Positions 1 to 7,439 of a stretch of DNA of 61,850 nucleotides are shown here, piece after piece. Within the stretch, counting starts at the first letter, position 1, and each line of letters starts with the position of its first letter. The stretch comes from Myxococcales bacterium (GTDB lineage: Bacteria > Myxococcota_A > Polyangia > Polyangiales > Polyangiaceae): positions 1 through 61,850 of the forward strand of contig JADKKK010000019.1 in NCBI GenBank assembly GCA_016720545.1, given 5' to 3'. The position numbers and the translations under genes are program-made. The notes below the pieces were generated by a model, which made no database searches, was not told the origin of the DNA, and saw only the letters and a program-made list of their open reading frames with translations.

Positions 1-259
1 CAGTTTGCGAGATGTCCTCATTCTCTGTGGGCAGCCACTTCCGAGACCATTGCGTCGAGTCGCGCCTCGCACGCGTCGGCGTCGATCCGTGACCGGAGCG
101 TCGGCCGCCTCCGCTTCTTAGCTGGATCGTCTCGCACGCCTCGGCCGCCCCTTTAGTCGAACCGTTTCGCGCCCTCGCTCGCGGCAGCCCGTGACCGGAG
201 CGCCTCGCCCTCGCCCCCCGACTTGCGCGCAGCAGGATACCATCGTAGAATGACGCGGC

Positions 260-760
260 ATGCCAAACTTTGGAATCCGTAGACTTCGCGCTATTGGCGC
301 AATCTTCGCTATGGCGGGGGCTGTCGCCTCGTGCGCGGCCGCCACGGCCACCGATGATCCCGAGGCCGGCGCGCCCGGTATCTCGGGGGATGCGGCCGAC
401 GGCTCCAGAGAGGACACCTCGGTTGACGCCGGTGACACTTCCAAAGGGGATACCTCGGTTGACGCCGGTGACATCTGCAGAGGGTCGACCCTGCCGTCCG
501 AGCTTCACGTGCGCTGTTCGCCTTCAATGCCATGCGATCCAAGGCTCGACTGCATCTACAGGGCTGGCTGCACGGCGCCCGAAGGGACGTGCGAGCGCTG
601 GGGTCGCTGCACGGACTCTTCGATTTTGGAGTGGGTGTGCGGTTGCGACGGGAAAACCGGAAACTCCCGCGCGGTACCAATTTCGGACTTTGGAGACGCG
701 TGCACTCCGCCACGAGATTCCACGGCCCCCCCACGTGACGCGCCGAACCTCGGCGATTGA
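260..760 (+). CDS. Small cysteine-rich lipoprotein
   Basis: A 166-residue protein with an N-terminal signal of the lipoprotein type: basic start, hydrophobic stretch, and a lipobox-like Val-Ala-Ser-Cys around residue 24. The mature part begins with an Asp/Gly/Ala-rich low-complexity linker that contains two near-identical 12-residue units, then a compact cysteine-rich domain with about ten Cys ending in Val-Cys-Gly-Cys-Asp-Gly-Lys-Thr. The Cys-Gly-Cys-Asp-Gly element resembles the core of Kazal-type inhibitor domains, as in the larger lipoprotein at 16110-17111. Envelope or outer-surface location is inferred from the signal. No specific function can be named. It stands alone, flanked by repeat-rich non-coding DNA. 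Confidence 0.7.
   Translation: MPNFGIRRLRAIGAIFAMAGAVASCAAATATDDPEAGAPGISGDAADGSREDTSVDAGDTSKGDTSVDAGDICRGSTLPSELHVRCSPSMPCDPRLDCIYRAGCTAPEGTCERWGRCTDSSILEWVCGCDGKTGNSRAVPISDFGDACTPPRDSTAPPRDAPNLGD
412..482 (+). repeat. 36-bp in-frame tandem duplication
   Basis: Two consecutive units share CCTCGGTTGACGCCGGTGACA with a period of 36 bp (starts at 417 and 453). Each encodes a 12-residue Asp-Thr-Ser-Val-Asp-Ala-Gly-Asp unit in the linker of the lipoprotein. The period is a multiple of three, so copy-number change would alter linker length without breaking the frame. Confidence 0.8.
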
Positions 761-1196
761 GCACCGCGAATGCTCGTCGCGCCCCGCCGACCCTCGCCTT
801 ACAGCGCCGCACATCCCAGTATACTGCCCTCTGGTGGCTGAGTCCCGTGACCGGGGCGTCGCGCCCTCGCCAACTTCACCCGAGTCCCGAGACATCGCGC
901 CCTCGCCCACTGTGGCCGAGTCCCGTGACCGGGGCACCCTCGCCAACTGCACCCGAGTCCCCCGCTTCCCGCTTCCCGCTTCCCGCTTCACCCGAGTCCC
1001 GGGACGGGGACGGGGACGTCGCGCCCTCGCCCGCTTTACCTCCTTCGCGTGGCCGGAGCGTCCCTCCCTCGCCCGCTCCAACCAAGCAGCGACCGGAACA
1101 CCTCCCCATCGCCGGCGCCTTCGCGATCGATTTACTCTCAAGATAAGTTACCCCAAGAGTGCGCCCGGTTCCGTGACAGAATCGTATCGCCCGGCC
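761..1196. other. Non-coding repeat-rich interval
   Basis: No convincing gene. The interval is built largely from the dispersed repeat units described for 84-1952 and two simple repeats at 961-1018. Open frames that cross it have no recognisable domains and mirror the repeats. Confidence 0.6.
961..1018. repeat. Heptamer and hexamer microsatellites
   Basis: Four perfect CCCGCTT heptamers at 961-988 are followed by three perfect GGGACG hexamers at 1001-1018, inside the repeat-rich interval. Slippage could change copy number; no gene is affected as far as I can see. Confidence 0.85.
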
Positions 1197-1580
1197 CTAC
1201 TCCGTTAGTTGCTTAATCCGCTGATGCGAGAGTTGGAGCAACAGCCCCGCGTCTCGAAGCGACAGCCCGGCCCGACGCAACTCCCTTGCACCCTCCGCTG
1301 CGGTCTTGGCGGCCTCCTCATCCTTTCGCTGCGCCTCCACGCGCGCCTTCAGCGCCCTCGTCATCGCTCGCTGCGCCGCCCTGGGTATGCGAATCTCCTC
1401 CACGAACGTCACTTTGCTCGCGATGCCCGCTGCCCCAGGCAGCACGTCTTCGCACAGTGACAGTGCCTCTCGGATGTTTCGACGCGCCTCCGCAATCGAC
1501 CGCCCGTGCGAACGACATCCCGCGACCTCGGGGAGGTGCACGTGCCACCCACCTCCGTCTGCCTCTAGAACTACCTTCAT
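1197..1580 (-). CDS. hicB: HicB-family antitoxin
   Basis: A 127-residue protein. The N-terminal half has the HicB partial RNase-H-like fold signature: a beta-rich start with Gly-Gly-Trp, Pro-Glu-Val-Ala-Gly-Cys and then Ala-Arg-Arg-Asn-Ile-Arg-Glu-Ala-Leu. The middle is charged and helical. The last 30 residues (Leu-Ser-Leu-Arg-Asp-Ala-Gly through Ser-His-Gln-Arg-Ile-Lys-Gln-Leu) look like a helix-turn-helix, as expected for DNA-binding HicB antitoxins that repress their own operon. The start at 1580 is chosen because its ATG overlaps the hicA stop as ATGA. An upstream ATG at 1610 lies inside hicA. Expected role: neutralise HicA by binding it and autoregulate. It lies downstream of the toxin, the usual hicAB order. 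Confidence 0.85.
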   Translation of the reverse strand: MKVVLEADGGGWHVHLPEVAGCRSHGRSIAEARRNIREALSLCEDVLPGAAGIASKVTFVEEIRIPRAAQRAMTRALKARVEAQRKDEEAAKTAAEGARELRRAGLSLRDAGLLLQLSHQRIKQLTE

Positions 1581-1813
1581 TTCCCTAGCAACCAGCGCTT
1601 TCCGAAGCATGGCTCCAAGTCCTTCTCAATCGCTCCCAGAAGACCTCTGCCCAGTTCTCCTGGATGGATCGGTACCGTTGTCTTATTCGTTCCGCACGCG
1701 CACTCGTATCGCGCGTGCGACCCCTTCTGCCGTAGCTTACGCCCCCCTCTCCGGAGGATTTCGGCGACCACCTCGCTAGCCTTCACCTTCCAAAGTCTAG
1801 TCGGCCGCTTCAC
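1577..1813 (-). CDS. hicA: HicA-family mRNA interferase toxin
   Basis: A 78-residue protein with the double-stranded RNA-binding-like HicA fold. The diagnostic Gly-Ser-His occurs at residues 31-33, where His33 is the catalytic histidine position, and the second conserved element Val-Pro-Ile-His-Pro-Gly-Glu-Leu starts at 47. A helix of the form Gly-Leu-Leu-Gly-Ala-Ile follows. HicA toxins cleave mRNA and arrest growth until HicB neutralises them. The length is slightly above the usual 60 or so residues because of a short basic N-terminus and a C-terminal tail. It overlaps hicB by ATGA, so the two are translationally coupled. Repeats flank the pair on both sides. Confidence 0.87.
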   Translation of the reverse strand: MKRPTRLWKVKASEVVAEILRRGGRKLRQKGSHARYECACGTNKTTVPIHPGELGRGLLGAIEKDLEPCFGKRWLLGK

Positions 1814-2215
1814 TCTGTCAAGTCGGCTTTACGGAAGCAGCCTCTCCGTCGTCACGTCGCGCTCGGCTCCTCGCTCGCGGCGACCGCGCCCCGTGACCGA
1901 ACCGGCTCGCCCTCAGTCGTGGCGCCCGGGTTCCGCGGCCGGAGCGCCTCGCCACCCGTGCCCGAGGCGTCGCGCCCACCCACCTGCAGACCGGACGGTC
2001 GCGCTCTTGCACACGCCCTTCAGGATCCGCGGTGAAGTGACCCACGAAGTGGCCCCGCCGACCGCGCCGCTGTAGGGGTGAGGGGCGAGCGCAAAAAGAT
2101 CGAAGGCCCGGGTAGCAGCCCGAGCCTTCACGTCGGCGAGCACCGACCTTGGCACCCTGCCTGGTCTGGTGCGAGGAGGCAAGAAAGGTGAGCGGCGCTT
2201 GCGGACGGCGAGCGC
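1814..2215. other. Non-coding interval upstream of hicAB, leading into the IS left end
   Basis: No gene recognised. It contains two copies of the dispersed repeat (1889-1952), the proposed IS21-type left terminus from 2071, and an 11-bp stem with one mismatch and a 6-nt loop at 2102-2129 (GAAGGCCCGGG paired with CCCGAGCCTTC). No clear promoter could be read for hicAB. Confidence 0.5.
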
Positions 2216-2914
2216 GTGGAGCCCGAGGTTTGCTTCCAGATCCGCTGCGGCCAATGCAAGGGCATGTTCGCCGCTTGTCGCCGTGATTACCGCGGCCAGA
2301 GCCTCTGCAGCGCCGAGTGCCGGGCGGCGTCGCTGCGCGAGTCGCGGCGGAGGCATCAGCGGTCGGAGCACGGCCGCGAAGACCACCGCGACCGCCAGCG
2401 GGCCTTCCGTGAGCGACGCGCCATCGCCGCGAGGCAGGCGGCGGCGAGGGGGGCGGGGGTCGCGAGCGTGATGGAAGTTGGTTCCAATAACTTGCCGGTG
2501 GTCGCGAACTCGTGCGCACGCGACGAGGCGCCGCCGTCCACGGAGGACCCGGGCGTCCCCGTCGCGAGGAGTAACGACGATGGAACGCGATCCGTTGATG
2601 GTGACGATGGACCCGGGCGTGCGCGCCACGCGACTGCTCGTGATGGAGGGCCGGGACGAGCTCCTGCGGGCGGTCCTCGGGCCAGCGACGGCGACGCACC
2701 CGCGGGCGGCGGCGACGCTGCTCGAGGGCCTTGCGCTCTGGCACCAGCGGCCGCTCGCTGTTGCCTTGTGTGTGGGCGAGAGGGACTCTTCTTCGAGCCT
2801 GCACCTGTTCGACGCGCTCGGCATGGGCGAGCGCAGCGTCCACTACAGCGTCGCGGTCGTACCCCGCGAACGCCGCGGTGGCCGCCGGCTCTCTGTGCTC
2901 GGCCGCTTCGGTGA
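2216..2914 (+). CDS. IS21-associated zinc-ribbon-like passenger protein
   Basis: A GTG-initiated frame of 232 codons. Residues 8-70 look like a real domain: Cys-Gly-Gln-Cys, then Cys-Ser-Ala-Glu-Cys-Arg, then a very basic helical stretch with alternating Arg/His/Gln (Arg-Arg-Arg-His-Gln-Arg-Ser, Gly-Arg-Glu-Asp-His-Arg-Asp-Arg-Gln-Arg). I recall similar Cys-x2-Cys plus Arg-rich proteins as passengers of IS21-like elements in deltaproteobacteria, but could not search. After about residue 90 the composition becomes irregular and the frame overlaps the next gene for more than 330 bp, so the real protein may be shorter or its stop may have been lost. Function unknown; nucleic-acid binding is a reasonable inference. 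Confidence 0.5.
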   Translation: MEPEVCFQIRCGQCKGMFAACRRDYRGQSLCSAECRAASLRESRRRHQRSEHGREDHRDRQRAFRERRAIAARQAAARGAGVASVMEVGSNNLPVVANSCARDEAPPSTEDPGVPVARSNDDGTRSVDGDDGPGRARHATARDGGPGRAPAGGPRASDGDAPAGGGDAARGPCALAPAAARCCLVCGREGLFFEPAPVRRARHGRAQRPLQRRGRTPRTPRWPPALCARPLR

Positions 2915-2948
2915 CCTGAGGCAGCTCTGCTTCGAGGCATTCCGATGA
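2580..2948 (+). CDS. IS21-associated passenger protein of unknown function
   Basis: A 122-residue product starting at ATG 2580, preceded by GAGGAG at a plausible ribosome-binding distance. The stop overlaps the istA start as ATGA, so it is translationally coupled to the transposase. The sequence is well structured: a short beta start, Leu-Leu-Glu-Gly-Leu-Ala-Leu-Trp-His-Gln, a Leu-Phe-Asp-Ala-Leu-Gly-Met-Gly segment, a beta strand with His-Tyr-Ser-Val-Ala-Val-Val, and a C-terminal Gly-Asp-Leu-Arg-Gln-Leu motif. I do not recognise a characterised family. Its fixed position ahead of istA suggests a role in regulation or transposition. The upstream passenger frame overlaps it. Confidence 0.65.
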   Translation: MERDPLMVTMDPGVRATRLLVMEGRDELLRAVLGPATATHPRAAATLLEGLALWHQRPLAVALCVGERDSSSSLHLFDALGMGERSVHYSVAVVPRERRGGRRLSVLGRFGDLRQLCFEAFR

Positions 2949-4435
2949 CCATCTCGCAGGAAGTCGAAGCGGAGATCCGCAGGCTCGCGCACGCAGAGGG
3001 CTGGCCACGTGGCACGATCGCCACCCAGCTCGGCGTCCACCACGAGGTCGTCGAGCGAGTGCTCGATGCGGACACTGTCACCCCGAAGGAGCGTCCACCT
3101 CGGGCGAGCAAGCTCGACCCGTACAAGCCGTTTCTGCTGCGCAAGCTCGACGAGCACCCGACGCTCCGGGCTACGCGCCTGCACACGATGATCAAGAAGC
3201 GCGGCTTTCCGGGCAGCGTCAAGATCGTGCGCCGGTACGTCGCGACCGTGCGCCCGCGTGCTCGCAGCGCCGCGTACCTCGAGTGCGAGCGGCTACCTGG
3301 CGAGCAAGCGCAGATCGACTGGGGCAAGGTCGGCGTCCTGGCCGTGCCGGGAGGGGAGCGCGCGCTGTGGGTCTTCCTCATGACGCTCGCGTACTCGCGC
3401 TACCGGTACGCGGAGCTCGTCTTCGAGCTGGGCGTCGAATCGCTCCGCCGCTCGCTGTGGCGCGCAGTCACTTTCTTTGGCGGCACACCGCGCGAGTGGC
3501 TCTTCGACAACACGAAGGCGGTCGTCGTCGAGCGCTTCGGGAGTGCCAAGCGTCTGCAGAAGGACCTCCACGAATTCGCCTCGGCCTTCCACGTCATGCC
3601 GAGGCTGTGTGCGCCTCGCAGGCCAGAGCACAAGGGCGGCGTCGAGCGCGGGATCCGCGACCTGAAGGAAGGTCACTTCGCCGGGGAGAAGGTCCGGAGC
3701 ATCGAGTCGGGCAACCGCGATTTGCTCACGTACATCGACGAGGTGGTCTGCGCGCGGAGGCATCCTCGCCAGCCGACGCGAACCGTACGCGAGGTGTGGG
3801 AAGAAGAGCGGCAGAGGTTGTTGCCACTCCCGACGCACATGCCGTCGGCCGACCTCGTGACGCCGGTCGCAGTCGACAAGCTGGCGAACATCCACCTCGC
3901 CACGAACCGATACTCAGTGCCCTCGTCTTACGCGGGCGGCACATTGACGCTCTTCGCGGACGACGCGCTCGTCCGCCTCGTCGACGGCAGGTCCGAGGTC
4001 GCTCGGCACGCGCGCTCTTGGGGCAAGCATCAGCGCATCGAAGACCTGTCGCATCGCCGCGCGCTCGTTGAGGAGCGCGCGGCCGCGAACGCAGCTCCAG
4101 TCCGCGAGCAGCTCTTCGTCGATGTCCCTGAGCTGCGCATCATCTTCGAGCGCGCCGTCGACCGCGGCCGGAACGTCGGAGCGATGACCGCCCGCATCAA
4201 GACGCTGCGCGAGCTGTACGGTATCGAGACTCTGCGCGAGGCGACGCGCGTCATGTGCGATCACGGCACTCATGACCCCGGCGCGCTCAGCCTGCTCTGC
4301 GAAGAGGCGCGGCGGCGACGCAACATGCCTATCCCGCTCCCTCTGCCGCTTCCCAGCGGCGTCGTCGATCGCGACGTCGGCTCGCACGACCTCGCGTCGT
4401 ACGACCCCGACGCGAGCGAGGAGGCGCCGTCATGA
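2945..4435 (+). CDS. istA: IS21-family transposase IstA
   Basis: A 496-residue DDE transposase. The N-terminus (residues 1-50) carries a helix-turn-helix (Trp-Pro-Arg-Gly-Thr-Ile-Ala-Thr-Gln-Leu-Gly-Val). A helical DNA-binding region follows, then the RNase-H-like rve core. The catalytic triad can be placed at Asp125 (Gln-Ile-Asp-Trp-Gly), Asp188 (Leu-Phe-Asp-Asn-Thr) and Glu234 (Gly-Gly-Val-Glu-Arg-Gly), with family-typical spacing. The C-terminal third matches the IstA beta-barrel and tail region (Asn-Arg-Tyr-Ser-Val-Pro). It catalyses strand transfer of the element and works with IstB. It overlaps the upstream passenger and istB by ATGA. No internal stop or frameshift is seen. Confidence 0.95.
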   Translation: MTISQEVEAEIRRLAHAEGWPRGTIATQLGVHHEVVERVLDADTVTPKERPPRASKLDPYKPFLLRKLDEHPTLRATRLHTMIKKRGFPGSVKIVRRYVATVRPRARSAAYLECERLPGEQAQIDWGKVGVLAVPGGERALWVFLMTLAYSRYRYAELVFELGVESLRRSLWRAVTFFGGTPREWLFDNTKAVVVERFGSAKRLQKDLHEFASAFHVMPRLCAPRRPEHKGGVERGIRDLKEGHFAGEKVRSIESGNRDLLTYIDEVVCARRHPRQPTRTVREVWEEERQRLLPLPTHMPSADLVTPVAVDKLANIHLATNRYSVPSSYAGGTLTLFADDALVRLVDGRSEVARHARSWGKHQRIEDLSHRRALVEERAAANAAPVREQLFVDVPELRIIFERAVDRGRNVGAMTARIKTLRELYGIETLREATRVMCDHGTHDPGALSLLCEEARRRRNMPIPLPLPLPSGVVDRDVGSHDLASYDPDASEEAPS

Positions 4436-5202
4436 CCGAAGCTCTCCACCACCTCCTCGACGGCCTCGGCCTCCGCGCCACGCCCGAGCAGCTCCAGGCC
4501 CTGCTGACGCAGCTGACGAAGGCGCACGCGAGCCCGGTCCAGGTCCTGGAACAATGGGCGGCGCTCGAGCGGCGCGAGCGCGAGGTGCGCAATCTGGCGT
4601 CGCGGACGAAGAAGGCCAGCGTCGGCACGACGAAGCCCGCGACCGACTACGACTGGAATTACCCCCAGAGCGCCGACGAGGCCACATACGAAGACCTCCT
4701 GGGGCTCGGCTTCATGACTCGCAAGCAGAACGTCCTCTTCCGCGGACCGGCGGGCGTCGGCAAGACCATGCTCGCGAAGAACCTCGGCCTGCGAGCGCTC
4801 GAGCGCGGGCACACCGTGGTCTTCGCGAACCTCTCCTCGGCACTCGCCGACCTCCTTCGGCAGGAGTCGTTGCCGGCCGTCGAGCGACGCCTTCGCCGCT
4901 ACACGGCCGCGAACCTCGTCATCCTCGACGAGCTCGGATACCAGCCGGTCGACGCACGCGCCGTCGACCTCCTCTTTCAGATCGTCAGCCGAAGACACGA
5001 ACACGCGTCAACGATCCTCACGACGAACTTACCCTTCAAGGACTGGGCGAACGTGTTTCCAGGGGCGGCCTGCCTCGTACCGCTCGTGGATCGCTTCACC
5101 GAGAACATGATCGCCTTCGACATCCGCGGCCCGTCCTACAGGCAGCGAACGAGGCCGACGCCGAAGCCCCCGCCCCCGAGGCCGCCCAAGAAGCGCGCCT
5201 GA
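4432..5202 (+). CDS. istB: IS21-family helper ATPase IstB
   Basis: A 256-residue AAA+ ATPase related to DnaC. Walker A is Gly-Pro-Ala-Gly-Val-Gly-Lys-Thr near residues 105-112, Walker B is Leu-Val-Ile-Leu-Asp-Glu-Leu-Gly-Tyr, and sensor I is Thr-Thr-Asn-Leu-Pro-Phe. An arginine-containing element (Leu-Val-Asp-Arg-Phe) follows. IstB assembles on target DNA and stimulates IstA. The N-terminal 70 residues are helical and probably contact IstA or DNA. The C-terminus ends in a Pro/Arg-rich tail. The start overlaps the istA stop as ATGA, so the pair is coupled. Confidence 0.95.
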   Translation: MTEALHHLLDGLGLRATPEQLQALLTQLTKAHASPVQVLEQWAALERREREVRNLASRTKKASVGTTKPATDYDWNYPQSADEATYEDLLGLGFMTRKQNVLFRGPAGVGKTMLAKNLGLRALERGHTVVFANLSSALADLLRQESLPAVERRLRRYTAANLVILDELGYQPVDARAVDLLFQIVSRRHEHASTILTTNLPFKDWANVFPGAACLVPLVDRFTENMIAFDIRGPSYRQRTRPTPKPPPPRPPKKRA

Positions 5203-5221
5203 ACCGTCAACCCAGGAGCCC

Positions 5222-5253
5222 AAGGGCGCCGCGCGACTCTCGCCGGCGCCCTT
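5222..5253 (+). terminator. Hairpin after istB
   Basis: A perfect 10-bp stem AAGGGCGCCG / CGGCGCCCTT with a 12-nt loop begins 20 nt after the istB stop. No T-run follows, so it could be a factor-assisted terminator or an mRNA 3'-end structure. Confidence 0.45.
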
Positions 5254-5345
5254 CGGCTTCCATGAGAGCGGGGCGCACCCGTCTTTCACGCGCTCGCGAG
5301 GCGGGCCAATCCGCCGCGGATCTTCCCGGGCGTGTACACCCCTCT

Positions 5346-6026
5346 CGCGCGGTCGCCTCACCGCCTGCTCGCGGGATGGACGAGCTCCGTACGCGCGCGC
5401 CCTCTCACGTGGTTACACCCAAACCTGGTCATCGAGCCTGCAACCCTGGGCGCGTCCCGTCCTCCAACGTTAGCATTGCAGCCGATACGCTGTCGACAAG
5501 ATGTTGTACCAGCTCACGTCGAACGAGGCAGCCTGTGCTCGAAGATGGGATAACGAAGTCCAGGCCAAATCGCCAGTGGGTGCATCAAGAGCCATATAGT
5601 GCCCCTCTAGCTGATGAGCGGGCGTAGTATGACGGATTGGCGACAAATGCGGTGCTGGTATCCATGAACAATGACCGCTCCAGATTCGTGGAGAATTTCA
5701 AGAGCTCACCCTTCGTTAGGTCGTCCAGATCCCATTTCTTAAGCAACAGTCAGCCCCTTCCGACCAGCAATATTCGATTGTTCTGCCTCAGCCCGCGCCA
5801 CCGCCGCCACCGCCACCTCCTGCCAGTCCTCAAGCCGGGCTGCCATGGGACTTCGGCCCTGGGTGACCGGTCCGTGGCCGGGGTTGTAGGGCGTCGCCGG
5901 CGGGAGCCACGCCCCTCTCCCTCGGCCAGCGACCACTACGGCGAGAAGGAAGTCCCGCACTAGTGCTAGGAAGGGGACGCCGCGCCCCCGCCGACCCCTT
6001 CCGACCGCCCTCGCCCCGAGCCGACC
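5346..6026. other. Gene-poor interval with low-GC patch
   Basis: No gene that I can support. From about 5460 to 5780 the composition changes sharply: lines 5581-5760 count to 92 G+C in 180 bases (about 51%), against far higher values on both sides. A TTG-initiated frame at 5637-5963 crosses the patch but has no recognisable motif and ends in Arg/Pro-rich text. The patch lies immediately downstream of the IS element and may be a remnant of foreign DNA or a decayed gene. Confidence 0.5.
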
Positions 6027-6539
6027 ATGCGCTACTTCGTCTCTTTCGATCCCGCGACCCCCGAGGCCGTCACGACCGTCGACATCCGCGAGCTGCCGAG
6101 CGGCGCGCTGCAGGTCGAGATCGAGGGGCGGCGCGTCGAGGTCGACGCCGAGCAGGTCGGCCCCTCGCTGTCGATCCGGGTCGACGGCCGGGTGGTGGAC
6201 CTCACCACCGAGGGAGCACCGCCGGAGCTGGGCGCCATCGCCAGCGGCCACCGCTCGTACGTGCGGGTGGAGAGCGAGCGCCAGCGCGCCGCGGCGCGCA
6301 CCAAGACGTCCGGCGGCGGCGGCGGCGACAAGACCCTCAAGGCGCCGATGCCCGGACGCGTCGTGCGCGTGCTCGCGAAGCCTGGCGACGCCGTGATCGC
6401 AGGCCAGCCGCTGCTCGTTCTCGAGGCGATGAAGATGGAAAACGAGGTCAAGGCGAGGGCAGACGGCACGGTGCTCACCGTCCACGTGACCGAGGGCGCC
6501 ACGGTCGAGAGCAACGCGCGCCTGCTCACGCTCGCGTAG
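6027..6539 (+). CDS. Biotin carboxyl carrier (biotinyl-domain) protein
   Basis: A 170-residue protein. Residues 1-90 form a small beta-rich N-terminal region, then a Gly-rich hinge (five Gly), then a C-terminal biotinyl/lipoyl domain of about 70 residues. The domain carries Ala-Pro-Met-Pro-Gly at its start and the biotinylation motif Glu-Ala-Met-Lys-Met-Glu-Asn, with Lys136 as the acceptor. It ends in the usual Val-Glu-Ser-Asn-Ala-Arg-Leu-Leu. Such proteins carry carboxybiotin in acyl-CoA carboxylases or decarboxylases. No biotin carboxylase or carboxyltransferase gene is adjacent; the next gene, 15 nt downstream, is a membrane protein. Its partner enzyme must be encoded elsewhere. Confidence 0.88.
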   Translation: MRYFVSFDPATPEAVTTVDIRELPSGALQVEIEGRRVEVDAEQVGPSLSIRVDGRVVDLTTEGAPPELGAIASGHRSYVRVESERQRAAARTKTSGGGGGDKTLKAPMPGRVVRVLAKPGDAVIAGQPLLVLEAMKMENEVKARADGTVLTVHVTEGATVESNARLLTLA

Positions 6540-6554
6540 CGAGGGCCCACGACC

Positions 6555-7406
6555 ATGAGCGAGCAGCACGCGGACGCGCCGGGGCCGACCGGCAGCGCGG
6601 GCAAGGAGCCCGACCTCGACGCGGCGCCCATGACCACGGGCAACGCGGCGCGGATCGCGGCGGCGGGTTTGTTCTTCCACGCCTGCGGCCTCCTCGCGGC
6701 GGCGCTGCTCGCGAGCTACGGCCTCGCAGCCATGATCGCCCAAGCGGTCATCGCCGAATGGGGAATGTCCCGCCTCGGGGTGCGCTGGACGGCCGAGCGC
6801 GCCAGCGACGCCCCGGAACCCCCTTCGCCCGCCGCGCGCGCCGCGCGAGGCTTCGCGCTCGGCGCGGGCGCCGCCGCGCTGACGACGGCGGTGCTGCTCG
6901 CCACCGGGACCGGTCGGTTCGAGCCGGGCGGCCTGGTGCCGACGACGCTCGCCGCGGGCGCGCTCTCGGCAGCTGCCACCGCCGTGTCGCACGAGCTCTA
7001 CTACCGTGGGCTCGTGCTCCGGATCACCGAGAAGGTCAAGTACCCTTACCTTCGTCTGCTCGCCGCCGGCCTGGCGGGAGCGGCCGCGACGGCGGCGATG
7101 CCCGGGGCGACGCCCCTCGAGGTGCTCGTGGCGGGCCTCTTCGGGGCGCTCATGGCGGCCCTCTGGCTGCACGACCGCGGCGCGGTCCTCGCGTGCGCGG
7201 CGCACGCCGGGTGGCTCTTCATGACGCGCAGCGTGCTCCGAGGCGGTGTGTTCGAGCTCGCGGGGTCATCCACCCTGCTCGGTGGCAACGGCGCCGGGCC
7301 CTTCGTGGGGGGCGCAGCGGCCGGCGTGCTCGGCGCTTCGCTCGTAGCCTGCCTGGTCGTCCGCGCCCGCGAGCCGATCCCGACCACGATGTCCGACGGA
7401 AATTGA
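6555..7406 (+). CDS. CPBP-like intramembrane protease homologue with altered motif
   Basis: A 283-residue polytopic membrane protein with about six to seven hydrophobic segments. Residues 146-152 read His-Glu-Leu-Tyr-Tyr-Arg-Gly, matching the CPBP (Abi/Rce1) motif Glu-Glu-x3-Arg except that the first Glu is His146. A later His (Ala-Ala-His-Ala-Gly-Trp-Leu) could be the third motif. Family members are glutamate intramembrane proteases or bacteriocin/prenyl-processing enzymes. Loss of one glutamate makes activity uncertain. The N-terminal 30 residues are polar. It follows the biotinyl protein by 15 nt and is probably cotranscribed, but no functional link is evident. Confidence 0.65.
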   Translation: MSEQHADAPGPTGSAGKEPDLDAAPMTTGNAARIAAAGLFFHACGLLAAALLASYGLAAMIAQAVIAEWGMSRLGVRWTAERASDAPEPPSPAARAARGFALGAGAAALTTAVLLATGTGRFEPGGLVPTTLAAGALSAAATAVSHELYYRGLVLRITEKVKYPYLRLLAAGLAGAAATAAMPGATPLEVLVAGLFGALMAALWLHDRGAVLACAAHAGWLFMTRSVLRGGVFELAGSSTLLGGNGAGPFVGGAAAGVLGASLVACLVVRAREPIPTTMSDGN

Positions 7407-7439
7407 GTGCGAGACCCTCGAACGCGTTAGCTTATTCCT

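Larger units (their letters stand above)
84..1952. repeat. Dispersed short repeat family (about 25-31 bp units)
   Basis: A motif close to CCCGTGACCGGAGCG followed by CTCGCCCTCGCC recurs in non-coding DNA on both sides of the lipoprotein gene and of hicBA. I see copies near 84-105, 184-216, 841-871, 881-907 (degenerate), 918-944, 1047-1079, 1889-1913 and 1930-1952. The copies share the cores GTGACCGG and TCGCCCTCGCC, are in the same orientation, and diverge by substitutions and small indels. I did not see the motif again further right in the window. Function unknown; the pattern fits a decaying intergenic repeat family or a mobile short repeat. Confidence 0.6.
2071..5345 (+). mobile_element. 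IS21-family insertion sequence
   Basis: About 3.3 kb carrying istA and istB in the canonical overlapping order plus two passenger ORFs ahead of istA. The proposed left end begins TGTAGGGGTGAGGGGCGAGC and continues into GCGCAAAAAGATC, which has the TG start and terminal character of IS21-family inverted repeats. On the right I see only partial inverted matches: TCTTTCACGCGCTCGC at 5282-5297 (against GCGAGCGCAAAAAGA at 2085-2099, one small indel) and CACCCCT at 5337-5343. The right boundary is therefore approximate and no target duplication was identified. All four ORFs appear intact, so the element may be active. Confidence 0.75.

Noticed and set aside
1577..1610. Upstream ATG at 1610 as the start of hicB
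   Set aside because: It would extend the antitoxin into hicA. The ATG at 1580 overlaps the hicA stop as ATGA, the usual coupling for this pair.
2041..2130. Left-end hairpin of the IS element as a terminator for hicAB
   Set aside because: It lies upstream of hicAB, which run in the other direction, and has no T-run on the relevant strand.
5637..5963. A TTG-initiated frame of 108 codons in the low-GC patch
   Set aside because: No recognisable domain, a poor start, an Arg/Pro-rich end and no ribosome-binding site. Reported only as a compositional anomaly.
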